A stretch of 42,558 bases of DNA from a virus, in IMG/VR virus record IMGVR_UViG_3300017991_000182, positions 1-42,558 of that record, one strand, 5' to 3'. A program made the translations under genes and the position numbers. The stretch's first letter is position 1; the number at the start of each line of letters is the position of its first letter. Below the pieces are notes generated by a model. The model had not been told where the DNA came from. It saw nothing but the letters and a program-made list of their open reading frames with translations, and ran no database searches. Of the stretch, positions 14,079-23,053 are shown in pieces.

Positions 14079-15056
14079 ATGAACAAAAAAATGATGATGC
14101 TATTGGTCGTTCTGGCTATTGTTTTGTGTGATGTGGTGTTTGGGTTGGATGTTACTGTGAGTGATGCTACGTCTGAATTTAATGATTTGTTGGTTGATGG
14201 GACGGCAGAATTTAATGATGCGGTTACGATTAATAGTAATTTGACTGTTGTTGGTGATGTTATAGTCGCTAATGTTACCGAATTAGATGTTAATGGTAGT
14301 GTAATTCCCGGTTTAGACGATACATTTGATTTAGGCACGGCACTCTTAACATGGGATACTGCTTATATCAATAATATCGTATTTGGTAATTCGAGTGCAG
14401 CAATACTCGATAGTCCTACGCAGAGTTATTTGAGGGTTGGTGATGCTGGAACAACAAGTCATAGTCTTGTGACAAACGATGATTTATTCGTTAGTGGAAT
14501 TTTAGAAGTTGATGGCCAATTATGGGTTGATACATCATCTGTTTTTGCGGGTAATCGTAGAATTGGTGATAATTTCATTGATTATTATGGAAGTAGCAAT
14601 GATGCAGGTTTTTTATATAGTAACACACAAACTCTAGATTCACTGTTGTTAGGTTTAAGTTCTGATAGTAACGGTTTTTTAATTACTGAAGTAGGAGATA
14701 TCGCAACAGACTTCGCTAAGCCTTACAAAATAAATCCGACAGTGTTCATACAATCAGCAAACGCTACAGATACTGATGAATTTATGAGTCTTGAACATGA
14801 CCAAACAGATGCACGAGCAGTAGCAGGTCAGGGTGACATGAGACTTTCAGCAGCGGAAACAGTGAATGTAGATACAAACTTCACAATGGGCGATGATAGT
14901 AATTACCTATTATATGAAGAATGGGTTAATGGGACGCATGTTGTTCTTGAAAGTTATCAAGATTTGCCTATAATACTGAACACTTACAGTCCTGATGGTA
15001 CCGCTTATGCTTGCTCAGTGAATAACACCGGAAGTTTTGTTTGTGAGACGAGATAA
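14079..15056 (+). CDS. Secreted beta-rich fibre-like protein
   Basis: 325 residues from ATG 14079 behind GAGGGG; the frame is open further upstream but without a site. The N-terminus is a signal peptide (MNKKMMMLLVVLAIVLCDVV, cleavage likely after FG). The body has repeating short strands (EFNDLLVDGTAEFNDAVTIN, LTVVGDVIVANVTELDVNG), then a region like tail-fibre heads (GTALLTWDTAYINNIVFGNS), known from phage fibres that trimerise. Several N-x-S/T sequons. An adhesin-like protein exported by the Sec route, not a typical cytoplasmically assembled fibre. Confidence 0.6.
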   Translation: MNKKMMMLLVVLAIVLCDVVFGLDVTVSDATSEFNDLLVDGTAEFNDAVTINSNLTVVGDVIVANVTELDVNGSVIPGLDDTFDLGTALLTWDTAYINNIVFGNSSAAILDSPTQSYLRVGDAGTTSHSLVTNDDLFVSGILEVDGQLWVDTSSVFAGNRRIGDNFIDYYGSSNDAGFLYSNTQTLDSLLLGLSSDSNGFLITEVGDIATDFAKPYKINPTVFIQSANATDTDEFMSLEHDQTDARAVAGQGDMRLSAAETVNVDTNFTMGDDSNYLLYEEWVNGTHVVLESYQDLPIILNTYSPDGTAYACSVNNTGSFVCETR

Positions 15057-15059
15057 AAA

Positions 15060-17570
15060 ATGGCCAAGTTTTACAGAAAATGGTTTAAAGTTGGTGCAGG
15101 AGCAGCTATCAGTGTGGTTTCTATAGTCACACTGTTTGCGTTTTTGATATCTTACTATGGATTTGAGATAACAGGCACCGATGATATATGCAAAGGCACA
15201 CTTGACGACCCATGCATGTCATTTGTAAACGTAACAAACCCTACGAAGTATAATGTCGATATGTATAACCAAGACGAAGTCGAACTTGTGTTCAGCCCTG
15301 CGGTTCCCGACTACAAAATCTTTCGTAAGGATGGACGATGTTCAGGTAAGGAAGGCAGTTCTTGTTGTTCCCCTGATGGTATTTGTTTGAAAGGATGGAA
15401 GTTCACAGATTTTACTCCGGCAACAAGACCTTTAGAGGATAAAGTTTATGTTCAAAGATTCCCTGCTTATAGCACCACACAATTCTTAGTATGGGGATTG
15501 AAAGAAAATCCTACCGATAGAGTCAAATGGGATTTTAGTATTGATGCTGCGGGATTAAACAATGGTTATTTAGATCCAGTATGGGAGTACGGTAATGATG
15601 GTACTGGTAATCTTATGGGTCACTGGAAATTTAATGGAAATGCAATAGATAGTTCACAGTATGGAAATGATGGAACAGTTACTGGTGCAAGTATAGTTTC
15701 GGGAATTCACAGTTTAGCATATGATTTTGATGGAGTGAATGATAATATTATTGTAGGTGGCACACCTTTGCAAAATGCAAGCGGTACTATATCTGCTTGG
15801 ATTAAACCCGGAACACAAAGTGATACTGGTTTTGTTGTGTATGGTATTGGTTCTGGTACTAATAGATATTATTTAAGGCTCTCAGCGGCAAATAGTATTC
15901 AATTCATTAGAGGTGATTTGACACCTGCTGTTACTTATACACTTCCTTCAATCGATACATGTTATCATATTGTTGGAACATGGAACAGTACAGGCACTAT
16001 TAATATTTATGTGGATGGTGTTTTACGAGACACCAATACATGGACAGGTGGTGGTGGAGATACAGGATTCAATATTGGTATGGCAAGCAGTGTCAATTAT
16101 TTCAACGGAACAATAGACGAAATTAGAGTATATAATATTACATTAACTGCCTCGGAAATTAGAGAATTGTATAATGAAACTAAAGTTAGTCATTCAAACA
16201 GGGTTTATGGTGCTCAAGAAGAAGCACAAATAGATTCAGATAATTTATTCCTTCATTACAAACTTGATGGTGATGTCACTGACGCTACTGGAATCAGCGG
16301 CACGGGTTCAATAATCGGTAATGGTGCATTCGTGCCTTCAAAATTTGGACTTGGTGTAAAACAAACAAGTACTGTTTCCAGTGGGATAAACACTACATAT
16401 ATAGATACTGATTTGCCTACAACATTAAGCATGTGGTATTATACTGATGAAGATGGAACATTTAATAGATTGTTTCAAACTAATAGTAGATTCGAAAGTT
16501 ATATAAATAATGGCAAAGAAATAACATTCAGAACAAATAATGGTACACATGTAGATAATCAGGGTACAACAAATGATTGTAATAAAATAGGAAATTGGGT
16601 GCATATAGTTTTTGCATTGAATAGTACACACAAACAAATATATTGTAATGGCGTAATCGATTTAGATAGTGATTCGTATGGTGCTATTGCAAATACAGTC
16701 GGAAATGTTTATATAGGTTCACGGTCAGACGGTTCAGCAGTAATCAATGCTACATTTGACGACATTAGAATTTACAATGGTACGATGCTTTCAGCATCAC
16801 AAGTGAGACAACTTTATAATGAAACAAAAACATCTCATGCTACAAGATTATATGGAGCACAAGAAGAAGCAAATGTAGCAGAAGATAATCTTGTCGGTCA
16901 TTGGAAGTTTAATGGTGATTTTACCGATAGTAAAAACGGTTATGATGGGAGTAATGTGGGGGCTAGTTTCACAACTGGGAGGTTTGGTCTTTCTGCTGAG
17001 TTTGAAAGCACTGATAGGAGTGTAGTAGCTCACAATTCTAATTTGAATGTTTATCAGAATTTGACTATATCTTATTGGTTTAAACATAAAGGTTTTTCAT
17101 CTAAGAAATATAGGGGTTTAATGGTTAAAAGAACAAGCAACAGCCAAACACCTTATAATGTTCTTTTTTATAATGATGACTTAACTAGTATGCGTCCATG
17201 TTTTAATCATTATAGTAATATTGATGGTTGGGCTCTTAGTTGTAGTGATAGTGTTTCTTATTTCCCACCTAATGAATGGCATCATGTTGTAATAGTAAGA
17301 GATGATAATATTGGAGATGTGATTTATTATTATGACGGTGTTGATAAAAACGCTCCGGCAACTACTTACACTGCTGGAAGTATATATAGTCTTAACACTC
17401 AAAATTTATTAATTGGAAATGACCAAGCATTAAATATAGGTCCGGAAGGACAAATTGATGATTTACGTTTGTATAACGTGTCTTTTACACCTGCTCAAGT
17501 AAGACAGTTGTATAATGAAACACTTACTTCACACCCAAAAAGAATTTATGGAAGTCCAGAGATGATATAA
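15060..17570 (+). CDS. Membrane-anchored protein with three LamG/concanavalin-like domains
   Basis: 836 residues. A signal-anchor (AAISVVSIVTLFAFLISYY, about 14-32) is followed by a Cys-containing head and three LamG-type modules of 180-210 residues, each beginning GHWKFNG or similar and ending D(E/D)(I/L)R(V/I/L)YN, then RxLYNETxxSHxxRxYG. Such jelly-roll domains bind carbohydrates or proteins and are frequent in archaeal surface proteins. The gene is AT-richer than the head genes. With its exported neighbours it may act at the host envelope, for receptor recognition, exclusion or attachment. Confidence 0.75.
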   Translation: MAKFYRKWFKVGAGAAISVVSIVTLFAFLISYYGFEITGTDDICKGTLDDPCMSFVNVTNPTKYNVDMYNQDEVELVFSPAVPDYKIFRKDGRCSGKEGSSCCSPDGICLKGWKFTDFTPATRPLEDKVYVQRFPAYSTTQFLVWGLKENPTDRVKWDFSIDAAGLNNGYLDPVWEYGNDGTGNLMGHWKFNGNAIDSSQYGNDGTVTGASIVSGIHSLAYDFDGVNDNIIVGGTPLQNASGTISAWIKPGTQSDTGFVVYGIGSGTNRYYLRLSAANSIQFIRGDLTPAVTYTLPSIDTCYHIVGTWNSTGTINIYVDGVLRDTNTWTGGGGDTGFNIGMASSVNYFNGTIDEIRVYNITLTASEIRELYNETKVSHSNRVYGAQEEAQIDSDNLFLHYKLDGDVTDATGISGTGSIIGNGAFVPSKFGLGVKQTSTVSSGINTTYIDTDLPTTLSMWYYTDEDGTFNRLFQTNSRFESYINNGKEITFRTNNGTHVDNQGTTNDCNKIGNWVHIVFALNSTHKQIYCNGVIDLDSDSYGAIANTVGNVYIGSRSDGSAVINATFDDIRIYNGTMLSASQVRQLYNETKTSHATRLYGAQEEANVAEDNLVGHWKFNGDFTDSKNGYDGSNVGASFTTGRFGLSAEFESTDRSVVAHNSNLNVYQNLTISYWFKHKGFSSKKYRGLMVKRTSNSQTPYNVLFYNDDLTSMRPCFNHYSNIDGWALSCSDSVSYFPPNEWHHVVIVRDDNIGDVIYYYDGVDKNAPATTYTAGSIYSLNTQNLLIGNDQALNIGPEGQIDDLRLYNVSFTPAQVRQLYNETLTSHPKRIYGSPEMI

Positions 17571-17571
17571 T

Positions 17572-17850
17572 ATGAAGAAACTAATTATACTGTTAATAGT
17601 GATTATTTGTTTATCCTTATTAGTTTGCGGTGCTACTTTTGAAGCTACACAGGATTTAACAAAGCTTGAAAAAAGAAGTTCAACACAAATAGGTAACTCA
17701 TTCACAATACATGGAAGGTTAATAGTTAATGGCGAAGACACCATGAAAGAAAAATTTCCAAACCCGTGTTGTTACCCTTTAACAGAAAAAACATCCATTA
17801 ACAACCCAAAAAACTGCACGTGCGCATACAGCATGAAAACAACAAAATGA
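17572..17850 (+). CDS. Small secreted Cys-containing protein
   Basis: 92 residues: a signal peptide (MKKLIILLIVIICLSLLVCG, possibly a lipoprotein-like Cys at the end), a short coiled segment, and four cysteines near the C-terminus (PCCYP ... CTCAY) that may form disulfides. No ribosome-binding site; the ATG is one base after the previous stop. Unknown function; probably works with the LamG protein. Confidence 0.5.
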   Translation: MKKLIILLIVIICLSLLVCGATFEATQDLTKLEKRSSTQIGNSFTIHGRLIVNGEDTMKEKFPNPCCYPLTEKTSINNPKNCTCAYSMKTTK

Positions 17851-18740
17851 AACAAGCCATAACTTATTTAGTAATCATAATCCTAATGTGCAGCATAGCT
17901 TCAGCCACCGTAATAATCGAGCCAAACGTAAACTTCAACCCATCAAACTCGAATGTATATTTCAGATCATCAGAACAATTCAACAGCACAACCATAACTG
18001 TCAACCAAGAAAACCTCACAGTAGACAACATCACATACAAAGCAAACTCAACCAACCAAATAATACTAAACATATCTCTAAATTCCACCCTAAAAAAATT
18101 CGTGAACACAAACAACACAATAAGTGCAAGCATAGAATTCTACAATTTATCTTTAGACACACCTTACAACGACGTTCTAAACTACACATCAAACATAGTA
18201 CTATACGCCAACGCCAACAATTATAACACAAGCATTGGACCATCTCAAGAAACAAGAATAGGAGATTTTCCAAGTCCAGGAACATTACAAATATACCCAA
18301 AAGGAACATACACTAACAGCTTATGGATGTTAGATTTTGGATTAGTCGGAGGAGGAATTCCCGACTACAACACCACAGTTTGCGGAAGCCTTCCAGGAGG
18401 AACAGTCACTATAATGAACAGTAACAAAAAAGGAAATTACGCTTTAAGTTACAACTCACAAAAAGGCAGCGCAGGAAGTGCAGAATCCAGAAGACTAAGC
18501 ATAAGCAAGTTCCCGCGTAGAATATACTCAAATACTTATAGAGTTTTCTTTTGGATCAACGGAACCACAACAGAAAATACTGTAACAGAAGTAGATTTAA
18601 ACCTAACTTCGATAATTAACAGGACAAGTTCAAGTATGGTTCAAGATATTGATACGTACAGATTATACAGAATTAGCAGGTACGGCGGAATTCACAACGA
18701 TACTGGATTGTGTTATGAACAACCTATAATAGTAAACTAA
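17847..18740 (+). CDS. Secreted sequon-rich protein
   Basis: 297 residues from ATG 17847, overlapping the previous stop (ATGA). Signal peptide MKQAITYLVIIILMCSIASA, then beta-rich sequence with many N-x-S/T sites (NLTVDNITYKANST; NISLNST). The first 130 codons favour A and C strongly, unlike the T/G-rich LamG gene before it, which hints at separate origin. A surface-glycoprotein-like product; no family recognised. Confidence 0.55.
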   Translation: MKQAITYLVIIILMCSIASATVIIEPNVNFNPSNSNVYFRSSEQFNSTTITVNQENLTVDNITYKANSTNQIILNISLNSTLKKFVNTNNTISASIEFYNLSLDTPYNDVLNYTSNIVLYANANNYNTSIGPSQETRIGDFPSPGTLQIYPKGTYTNSLWMLDFGLVGGGIPDYNTTVCGSLPGGTVTIMNSNKKGNYALSYNSQKGSAGSAESRRLSISKFPRRIYSNTYRVFFWINGTTTENTVTEVDLNLTSIINRTSSSMVQDIDTYRLYRISRYGGIHNDTGLCYEQPIIVN

Positions 18741-18743
18741 AAA

Positions 18744-18983
18744 ATGGCCGAAAGAAGATTTAGCATAGAAAGAGAACTTGGTGAGATGCACAGCACTATG
18801 AAGAACATAAAAGAAGATGTGTCTTTAGTGAAAAAAACCTTATCAGGTAATGGGCATCCAGGACTTGTTAGGGATGTGAATCAAATGCAAGGAGCTGTCA
18901 AAGCCCTTAAATGGGTAATAGGAATAGCACTGCCATCATTGTCTTTGGCCGTGACGATAATGTCGATTAGGGGGTGTTCTTAA
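18744..18983 (+). CDS. XhlA-like coiled-coil membrane protein (possible holin accessory)
   Basis: 79 residues: an N-terminal amphipathic helix (SIERELGEMHSTMKNIKEDV), a glycine break (GNGHPG), a second helix and one C-terminal membrane span (WVIGIALPSLSLAVTIMSI). This plan is that of XhlA/hemolysin-type proteins that help phage holins, and of some tail-associated anchors. Placed between the exported proteins and the connector gene. Function by architecture only. Confidence 0.5.
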   Translation: MAERRFSIERELGEMHSTMKNIKEDVSLVKKTLSGNGHPGLVRDVNQMQGAVKALKWVIGIALPSLSLAVTIMSIRGCS

Positions 18984-20110
18984 TGACTGCTTACGCTACA
19001 ACGACAGAATTTGCGAATATTCTTGGTATAGTTAAGAGAATTCCTGATTGGGATGTGGGGGACAGCCCAACGAAAGAAGAAGTTGGGACTGGCGACGGAA
19101 GTACTTTGATTTTCTATTTGGATCAGAAGAACATCCTGGCTGATAGTTATACGTTGTATTATGGGGCTACTGAAGCTACAGCAGTCGCGTTCACAGAAAC
19201 AACCCATTACTCTTTGGATAAAGAAACAGGAAAGATAACTCTCACAACCAGTGGAAGAACTGTTCTTAGCACCGATAACATTTATGCTGAGTATAAATAC
19301 TTAAATATTGGAATGACTGATGCTTACTTACAGACAGTGCTTGAACGAGCTAAAAAAGAAGTTGATAGTACGCTCAACACAATTTTTACTGATGGAACAG
19401 CTAAAAACCCTAGTTATCCTGTGGTCGTTCTTGAGAGTCAGGAGAGTCAGGGGTTGACTCAGCAGAGGTATTGGAGCAAGAAACGTCCTTTGATTGACGT
19501 GAGTTCTTCTTTGGCTGATGCTTTGACTGCTAGTGGAACTACAGCTGGACTGGCTAGCGGGGATGGTAGTAAATTTCCTAGTAGTGGGAGTGTGGTGGTA
19601 GAGGAAGAAATTATTGATTACACTGGTGTCAGCACCGATACTCTTACAGGACTTACTCGCGGAAGTGATGGCAGTACCGCTGCAGCACACGCAGCAGAGA
19701 AAGAAGTTCATTCGACAATAGTTCAGATCAGCGGAACTCGAGAAGGAACTATTCCTACTTGGTTCGTTCAAGAATGGAAAAAGAAAGTGTTTGTCGGTGA
19801 CTTAGGAGAAACGTTTTTATACTGGCGAGGATTACAAGACGGTGAAAACATTGCAGAGAATATTTTGTTACCTGAGATTGGTATTGCTAACCGTTTCAAA
19901 ATAAGGTACTTGTACGGGTTTGACACAATCCCTGCGGATATCGTAAGGCTTAATCTTTTGCTGGCGAAACGTCAGTTAATTCAAGATAATATCGGTAAGA
20001 GCATGATTGCTGGACGGGACGAGTTCAATCCAGAAATGTTCAACGCCGACCAAACAGAAATCGCGCGTATCGTGGATGCTTATAGGCAGAACGCGATGGG
20101 CAACACGTAA
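18983..20110 (+). CDS. Probable head-tail connector/adaptor protein
   Basis: 375 residues from ATG 18983, overlapping the previous stop; a TTG nine bases earlier is less likely. Helical N-terminus and C-terminus (DIVRLNLLLAKRQLIQDNIG) of the gp6-like adaptor kind, with an inserted beta unit (VVVEEEIIDYTGVSTDTLTG, then RGSDGSTAAAHAAEKEVHS) that recurs in many phage virion proteins. Position after the head genes supports a ring protein joining portal and tail. Longer than most adaptors because of the insert. Confidence 0.62.
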   Translation: MTAYATTTEFANILGIVKRIPDWDVGDSPTKEEVGTGDGSTLIFYLDQKNILADSYTLYYGATEATAVAFTETTHYSLDKETGKITLTTSGRTVLSTDNIYAEYKYLNIGMTDAYLQTVLERAKKEVDSTLNTIFTDGTAKNPSYPVVVLESQESQGLTQQRYWSKKRPLIDVSSSLADALTASGTTAGLASGDGSKFPSSGSVVVEEEIIDYTGVSTDTLTGLTRGSDGSTAAAHAAEKEVHSTIVQISGTREGTIPTWFVQEWKKKVFVGDLGETFLYWRGLQDGENIAENILLPEIGIANRFKIRYLYGFDTIPADIVRLNLLLAKRQLIQDNIGKSMIAGRDEFNPEMFNADQTEIARIVDAYRQNAMGNT

Positions 20111-20137
20111 GTAAAATTCATCCGAGGATGAAAACCT

Positions 20138-20656
20138 ATGACGGCAGACAGAGTAGATTACACGAACTTATTTTCAGAGAGTTGGAACAACATATACCAA
20201 CTGATTAAAGACACTTCCAATGTTCCGGACCCGATTTCTTCTTCCGGACAATACCGCAAATGGGTGTACTCAAGAGAACCAGACGTGAAAGCATCAGACT
20301 TCGGAGGCTACCCTTTTATCATAGTCTACCCTTCAGAATTCGACCAAGAACAAGAAGGCAGCAGCCATGACGGTAAATCTAAGTTTTTGAGTTGGCCTAT
20401 AGAGATTGAAGTAGTCACTAGCGATAGAGGTTATGGTTGTAAGGATGGCTTGGGTCAGTCGCACTTGGACACGATCAGCAACAGTATTGTTCAGACGTTG
20501 AATGATGTTACGAACCGAGCATTGTTGAGGCGTAATGGGTTGTACTTTGTAAATCCTAAGAGTGGCGGTCAAAGCCAAGATCCACTAGCCAAAGAATTGG
20601 TGTATCGTAGAAGCTTCATGCTAGCTCTTAGAGGTAAGATGCAGGTGAGCCGATAA
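20138..20656 (+). CDS. Probable head-closure or tail-terminator protein
   Basis: 172 residues (MTADRVDYTNLFSESWNNIY). The plan of an N-terminal helix, central sheet (YPFIIVYPSEF; WPIEIEVVTSDRGYG) and helix pair (LDTISNSIVQTLNDVTNRAL) resembles tail-terminator proteins (lambda gpU/HK97 gp10 region). Order in the module supports this; sequence identity to a family cannot be claimed. Confidence 0.55.
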   Translation: MTADRVDYTNLFSESWNNIYQLIKDTSNVPDPISSSGQYRKWVYSREPDVKASDFGGYPFIIVYPSEFDQEQEGSSHDGKSKFLSWPIEIEVVTSDRGYGCKDGLGQSHLDTISNSIVQTLNDVTNRALLRRNGLYFVNPKSGGQSQDPLAKELVYRRSFMLALRGKMQVSR

Positions 20657-20657
20657 A

Positions 20658-21167
20658 ATGGGCGTTGTGCTCAGAATAAACAGCGTAGGGAGCGCGCAAA
20701 CAGCCATAAACACGCTCAAAAGAGTAGGTAAGAACATGCCTGAAATGCCTCCAAAAGTAATGATGCGCTGGGGCAAAATCTTGGAAAGAGACATGAAGAG
20801 TGCCGCTCGCGCTGCAGGAATCAAACCATTCACAGGCACACTATACGAAAAAGGCATCGAGTACAGACAAAGACCAAGAGGAAAAGTAGGAATGCTGTTC
20901 ATCCGCCAGTACGGAGTCATGCTCGACAGTATGAAAACACACCTGGTCAGCGTTAACAGAAGAAGATCAAGACTCTTAGCTTGGGCGGAACAAGCCCAAA
21001 AAGGAAGCATATCATCAAGAGCAAGACTTGTGAAAGGCGGAAAACTTAAAAAATTCCCAATCGTTGTCAGAGCACACCCGTTCATACGCGCTGGATGGGG
21101 AAGGGCTAGGAGGAAACTCAGGCCGATGCTCGTTCAATACACTGAACAAACACTCAAAGGAGGATGA
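20658..21167 (+). CDS. HK97 gp10-like tail completion protein
   Basis: 169 residues, basic. It shows the usual pattern of HK97-gp10-like proteins: an N-terminal helix (MPPKVMMRWGKILERDMKSA) with a core PFTGTLYEKGIEYR and a C-terminal PFIRAGWGRARRKLRPMLVQ (typically P-F-(I/L)-R-P-A-W). It would cap the tail tube at the head side. Confidence 0.65.
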   Translation: MGVVLRINSVGSAQTAINTLKRVGKNMPEMPPKVMMRWGKILERDMKSAARAAGIKPFTGTLYEKGIEYRQRPRGKVGMLFIRQYGVMLDSMKTHLVSVNRRRSRLLAWAEQAQKGSISSRARLVKGGKLKKFPIVVRAHPFIRAGWGRARRKLRPMLVQYTEQTLKGG

Positions 21168-21394
21168 AGAAATTGAAAGTCGTCACGAACAAAAGTAAAG
21201 ATCCAAGAAAGTTCAGAGATAAGAAATTAGGAAGAGATGTGATATTACAACCCGGAGAGAGCACGTTCACGAGTTCTCCTCCCAAACCGAACAGCATCTT
21301 CAAAGTAGAAGATGAAACGAACAGAGAAAAGCCAAAGGCCAGAGCTGCAATAGTTGGCGTGAAAAAAATAAGAAAGGAGGATGATTCGGAATGA
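21164..21394 (+). CDS. Small basic tail-module protein
   Basis: 76 residues (MKKLKVVTNKSKDPRKFRDK), very basic with a short beta segment (RDVILQPGESTFTSS) resembling the small proteins that precede tail tube genes. ATG 21164 overlaps the previous stop and sits in GGAGGATG. Its own end overlaps the tail-tube gene start. Function unknown. Confidence 0.55.
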   Translation: MKKLKVVTNKSKDPRKFRDKKLGRDVILQPGESTFTSSPPKPNSIFKVEDETNREKPKARAAIVGVKKIRKEDDSE

Positions 21395-22002
21395 CAGCAG
21401 ATACTATTGATGATGCTTGGATGGAGACATGTCTCGTCGGTATTTCCATAATTGACGGGAGTGATGTCCAGTTCGCAAGCCTCACGGAAACAATCGATTT
21501 CGACATTGGAGAAAAGGATATTGAGGGCATACCGTTAGTGAATGGTGGCAGAGTGACTAAGTTCAACCCCGAAGGTGACACGACGCTAACGTTCGAAGCG
21601 TATCCTGTCGAAGCAGGAACTGACACCGGGACTACTGGTAAAGGTTTTTTTGACTTGATGCACAGTCAGGACGCGAGTGTTCCTATTAGGGTATCAAACG
21701 ATCACGAAAGAGACAAGTATAGAGTACTGGTTCTTTGGACGAATGACAGCACGGCAACAACAGCTCAGAGCACAACTGCTCAGAACGCTTCGGCATTGAG
21801 AATAGGTGTTGCAGAAGGAATGTTCACCAGTGTCAAGCCCAGCTTTACCGACGGAGTGTTGAAATTCACCATCACGTACAAATGCGCAGCATTTGATAAA
21901 AGTGCGAACAATAATGTAATGGTGGAATCTTGCGCTGGAAGCACAGCATCAGATGTTCTTCCAGCAGTTGCGGCGTACACTTCAGCCAACAAGTTCGGCT
22001 AA
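21391..22002 (+). CDS. Major tail tube protein
   Basis: 203 residues (MTADTIDDAWMETCLVGISI). Beta-rich body with TETIDFDIGEKDIEGIPLVN and DGVLKFTITYKCAAFDKSAN, the right size and position (before chaperones and tape measure) for a siphovirus tail tube subunit. The gene is followed at once by a hairpin plus T7, as expected for one of the most abundant products. Confidence 0.75.
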   Translation: MTADTIDDAWMETCLVGISIIDGSDVQFASLTETIDFDIGEKDIEGIPLVNGGRVTKFNPEGDTTLTFEAYPVEAGTDTGTTGKGFFDLMHSQDASVPIRVSNDHERDKYRVLVLWTNDSTATTAQSTTAQNASALRIGVAEGMFTSVKPSFTDGVLKFTITYKCAAFDKSANNNVMVESCAGSTASDVLPAVAAYTSANKFG

Positions 22003-22028
22003 AGAAAAATCGTTTCTTTAATTTTTTT
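22001..22028 (+). terminator. Hairpin and poly-T terminator after the tail-tube gene
   Basis: AAAGAAA (22001-22007) pairs with TTTCTTT (22013-22019) around a five-base loop, followed by seven T (22022-22028). The stem starts in the stop codon. Termination may rest mainly on the T run. Confidence 0.6.
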
Positions 22029-22046
22029 ATTGTTGAAGGTGAAAAA

Positions 22047-22397
22047 ATGGATGAAGAGAAAAAAACGAATGAAGAGAAACAGACCAACCCCGCGCACAAA
22101 ATACTGAACAAGTTGCGGCGCAACAGCGAAGACTTGAGAATCAAAAGAGTCCCGAAACCAACGCTGAAAGCGTTCAAAGAACTTGCCGACTCTGAGTTTT
22201 GCGGAGATTACGGGATGACTTTGAAATGGCTCGTCGACGACATCATCAGTGCGGATGCTAAGATGATGATTGCAAAGTTGAACGAGCACCACCAGAGAAT
22301 TTCCTCTTTAGAACAGGCTTTGAGTAACGCGCAACCAGAAGAAGACACGGGAGTTAAACGAATGACAGATGGAAGTCTGCGGAAGGTAAGAAAATGA
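22047..22397 (+). CDS. Tail-module protein with an RHH-like helical segment
   Basis: 116 residues from ATG 22047 behind GAAGGTGA; the frame is open 39 codons upstream but those overlap the tail-tube gene. A charged N-terminus is followed by PKPTLKAFKELADSEFCGDY and GMTLKWLVDDII, which recalls small archaeal and phage proteins with a ribbon-helix-helix-like core (FKELA-EF-DYGMTLK), then a coiled coil. Regulator or chaperone cannot be decided. Overlaps the next gene by four bases. Confidence 0.5.
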   Translation: MDEEKKTNEEKQTNPAHKILNKLRRNSEDLRIKRVPKPTLKAFKELADSEFCGDYGMTLKWLVDDIISADAKMMIAKLNEHHQRISSLEQALSNAQPEEDTGVKRMTDGSLRKVRK

Positions 22398-22789
22398 CTG
22401 AAGAGACACATAACCAAATAGCAGAGCTGAAAAAGCTCAGTGCAAAGAAGAGATTGTTTAAAATACCGAAAGAACCGAAAGAAGGTCAAGAACGAGCTGA
22501 GATTTACATCACGCCATTATCTTTGGACGATATGGAAATCATGGAAGGTATCAAAGATGACGCTCCTATCGGAGAGATGGTAAACCAGACGAAAAAACTT
22601 ATTGCTCACTGCTTGGGAGTTGAAGTTAGTCATATCAAAACTTTATCCTTTGAGTTTTTGAATGACATTATGGATGCTATCGAAGAACTGAACAACATGC
22701 AAGAAAAGGACAGAAACAAGATTGCGAAAGTCAAAGCTTTTATCAAGCAGAAGAAAGATGCATCAGCAGCTCAACCATCTCAAGAATAA
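22394..22789 (+). CDS. Probable tail assembly chaperone (G-like)
   Basis: 131 residues (MTEETHNQIAELKKLSAKKR), with the central AEIYITPLSLDDMEIMEGIK typical of tail assembly chaperones that coat the tape measure. The next ORF overlaps its end in the +1 frame, as in the G/GT pairs of lambda-like phages, which normally use a frameshift. Position just before the tape measure supports the call. Confidence 0.6.
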   Translation: MTEETHNQIAELKKLSAKKRLFKIPKEPKEGQERAEIYITPLSLDDMEIMEGIKDDAPIGEMVNQTKKLIAHCLGVEVSHIKTLSFEFLNDIMDAIEELNNMQEKDRNKIAKVKAFIKQKKDASAAQPSQE

Positions 22790-23048
22790 AATTCTTGGAC
22801 GGGAAAAAAAGACTTCGTTACTGACTGATATTATTGATTTGGCGCGCGAGCTTCACTGCCTTCCCGATATTATCGGGAGGGATTATGAGGTTCTTGACAA
22901 GAATGGAGATATCATTTACACGATTCGTCAGAAACCTATGAAAGTAAAACAATTAAACGTATTGTTTGACAAGTTATGCGAGTTGAGAAAAAGAGATAAA
23001 GATAACGTGCCAAACGTGAAGTCAGTGGGAAAAAGAGGCGGGAGATAA
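22758..23048 (+). CDS. Second tail chaperone ORF (T-like), overlapping the first
   Basis: 96 residues from ATG 22758, 32 bases inside the preceding ORF and in its +1 frame. Helical and basic (LLTDIIDLARELHCLPDIIG; KVKQLNVLFDKLCELRKRDK). It may be made alone, since the ATG has only a weak purine run upstream, or as a fusion to the first chaperone by a +1 (or -2) shift within 22722-22787. No classical slippery heptamer is seen in the overlap. Confidence 0.55.
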   Translation: MHQQLNHLKNKILGREKKTSLLTDIIDLARELHCLPDIIGRDYEVLDKNGDIIYTIRQKPMKVKQLNVLFDKLCELRKRDKDNVPNVKSVGKRGGR

Positions 23049-23053
23049 ATAAA

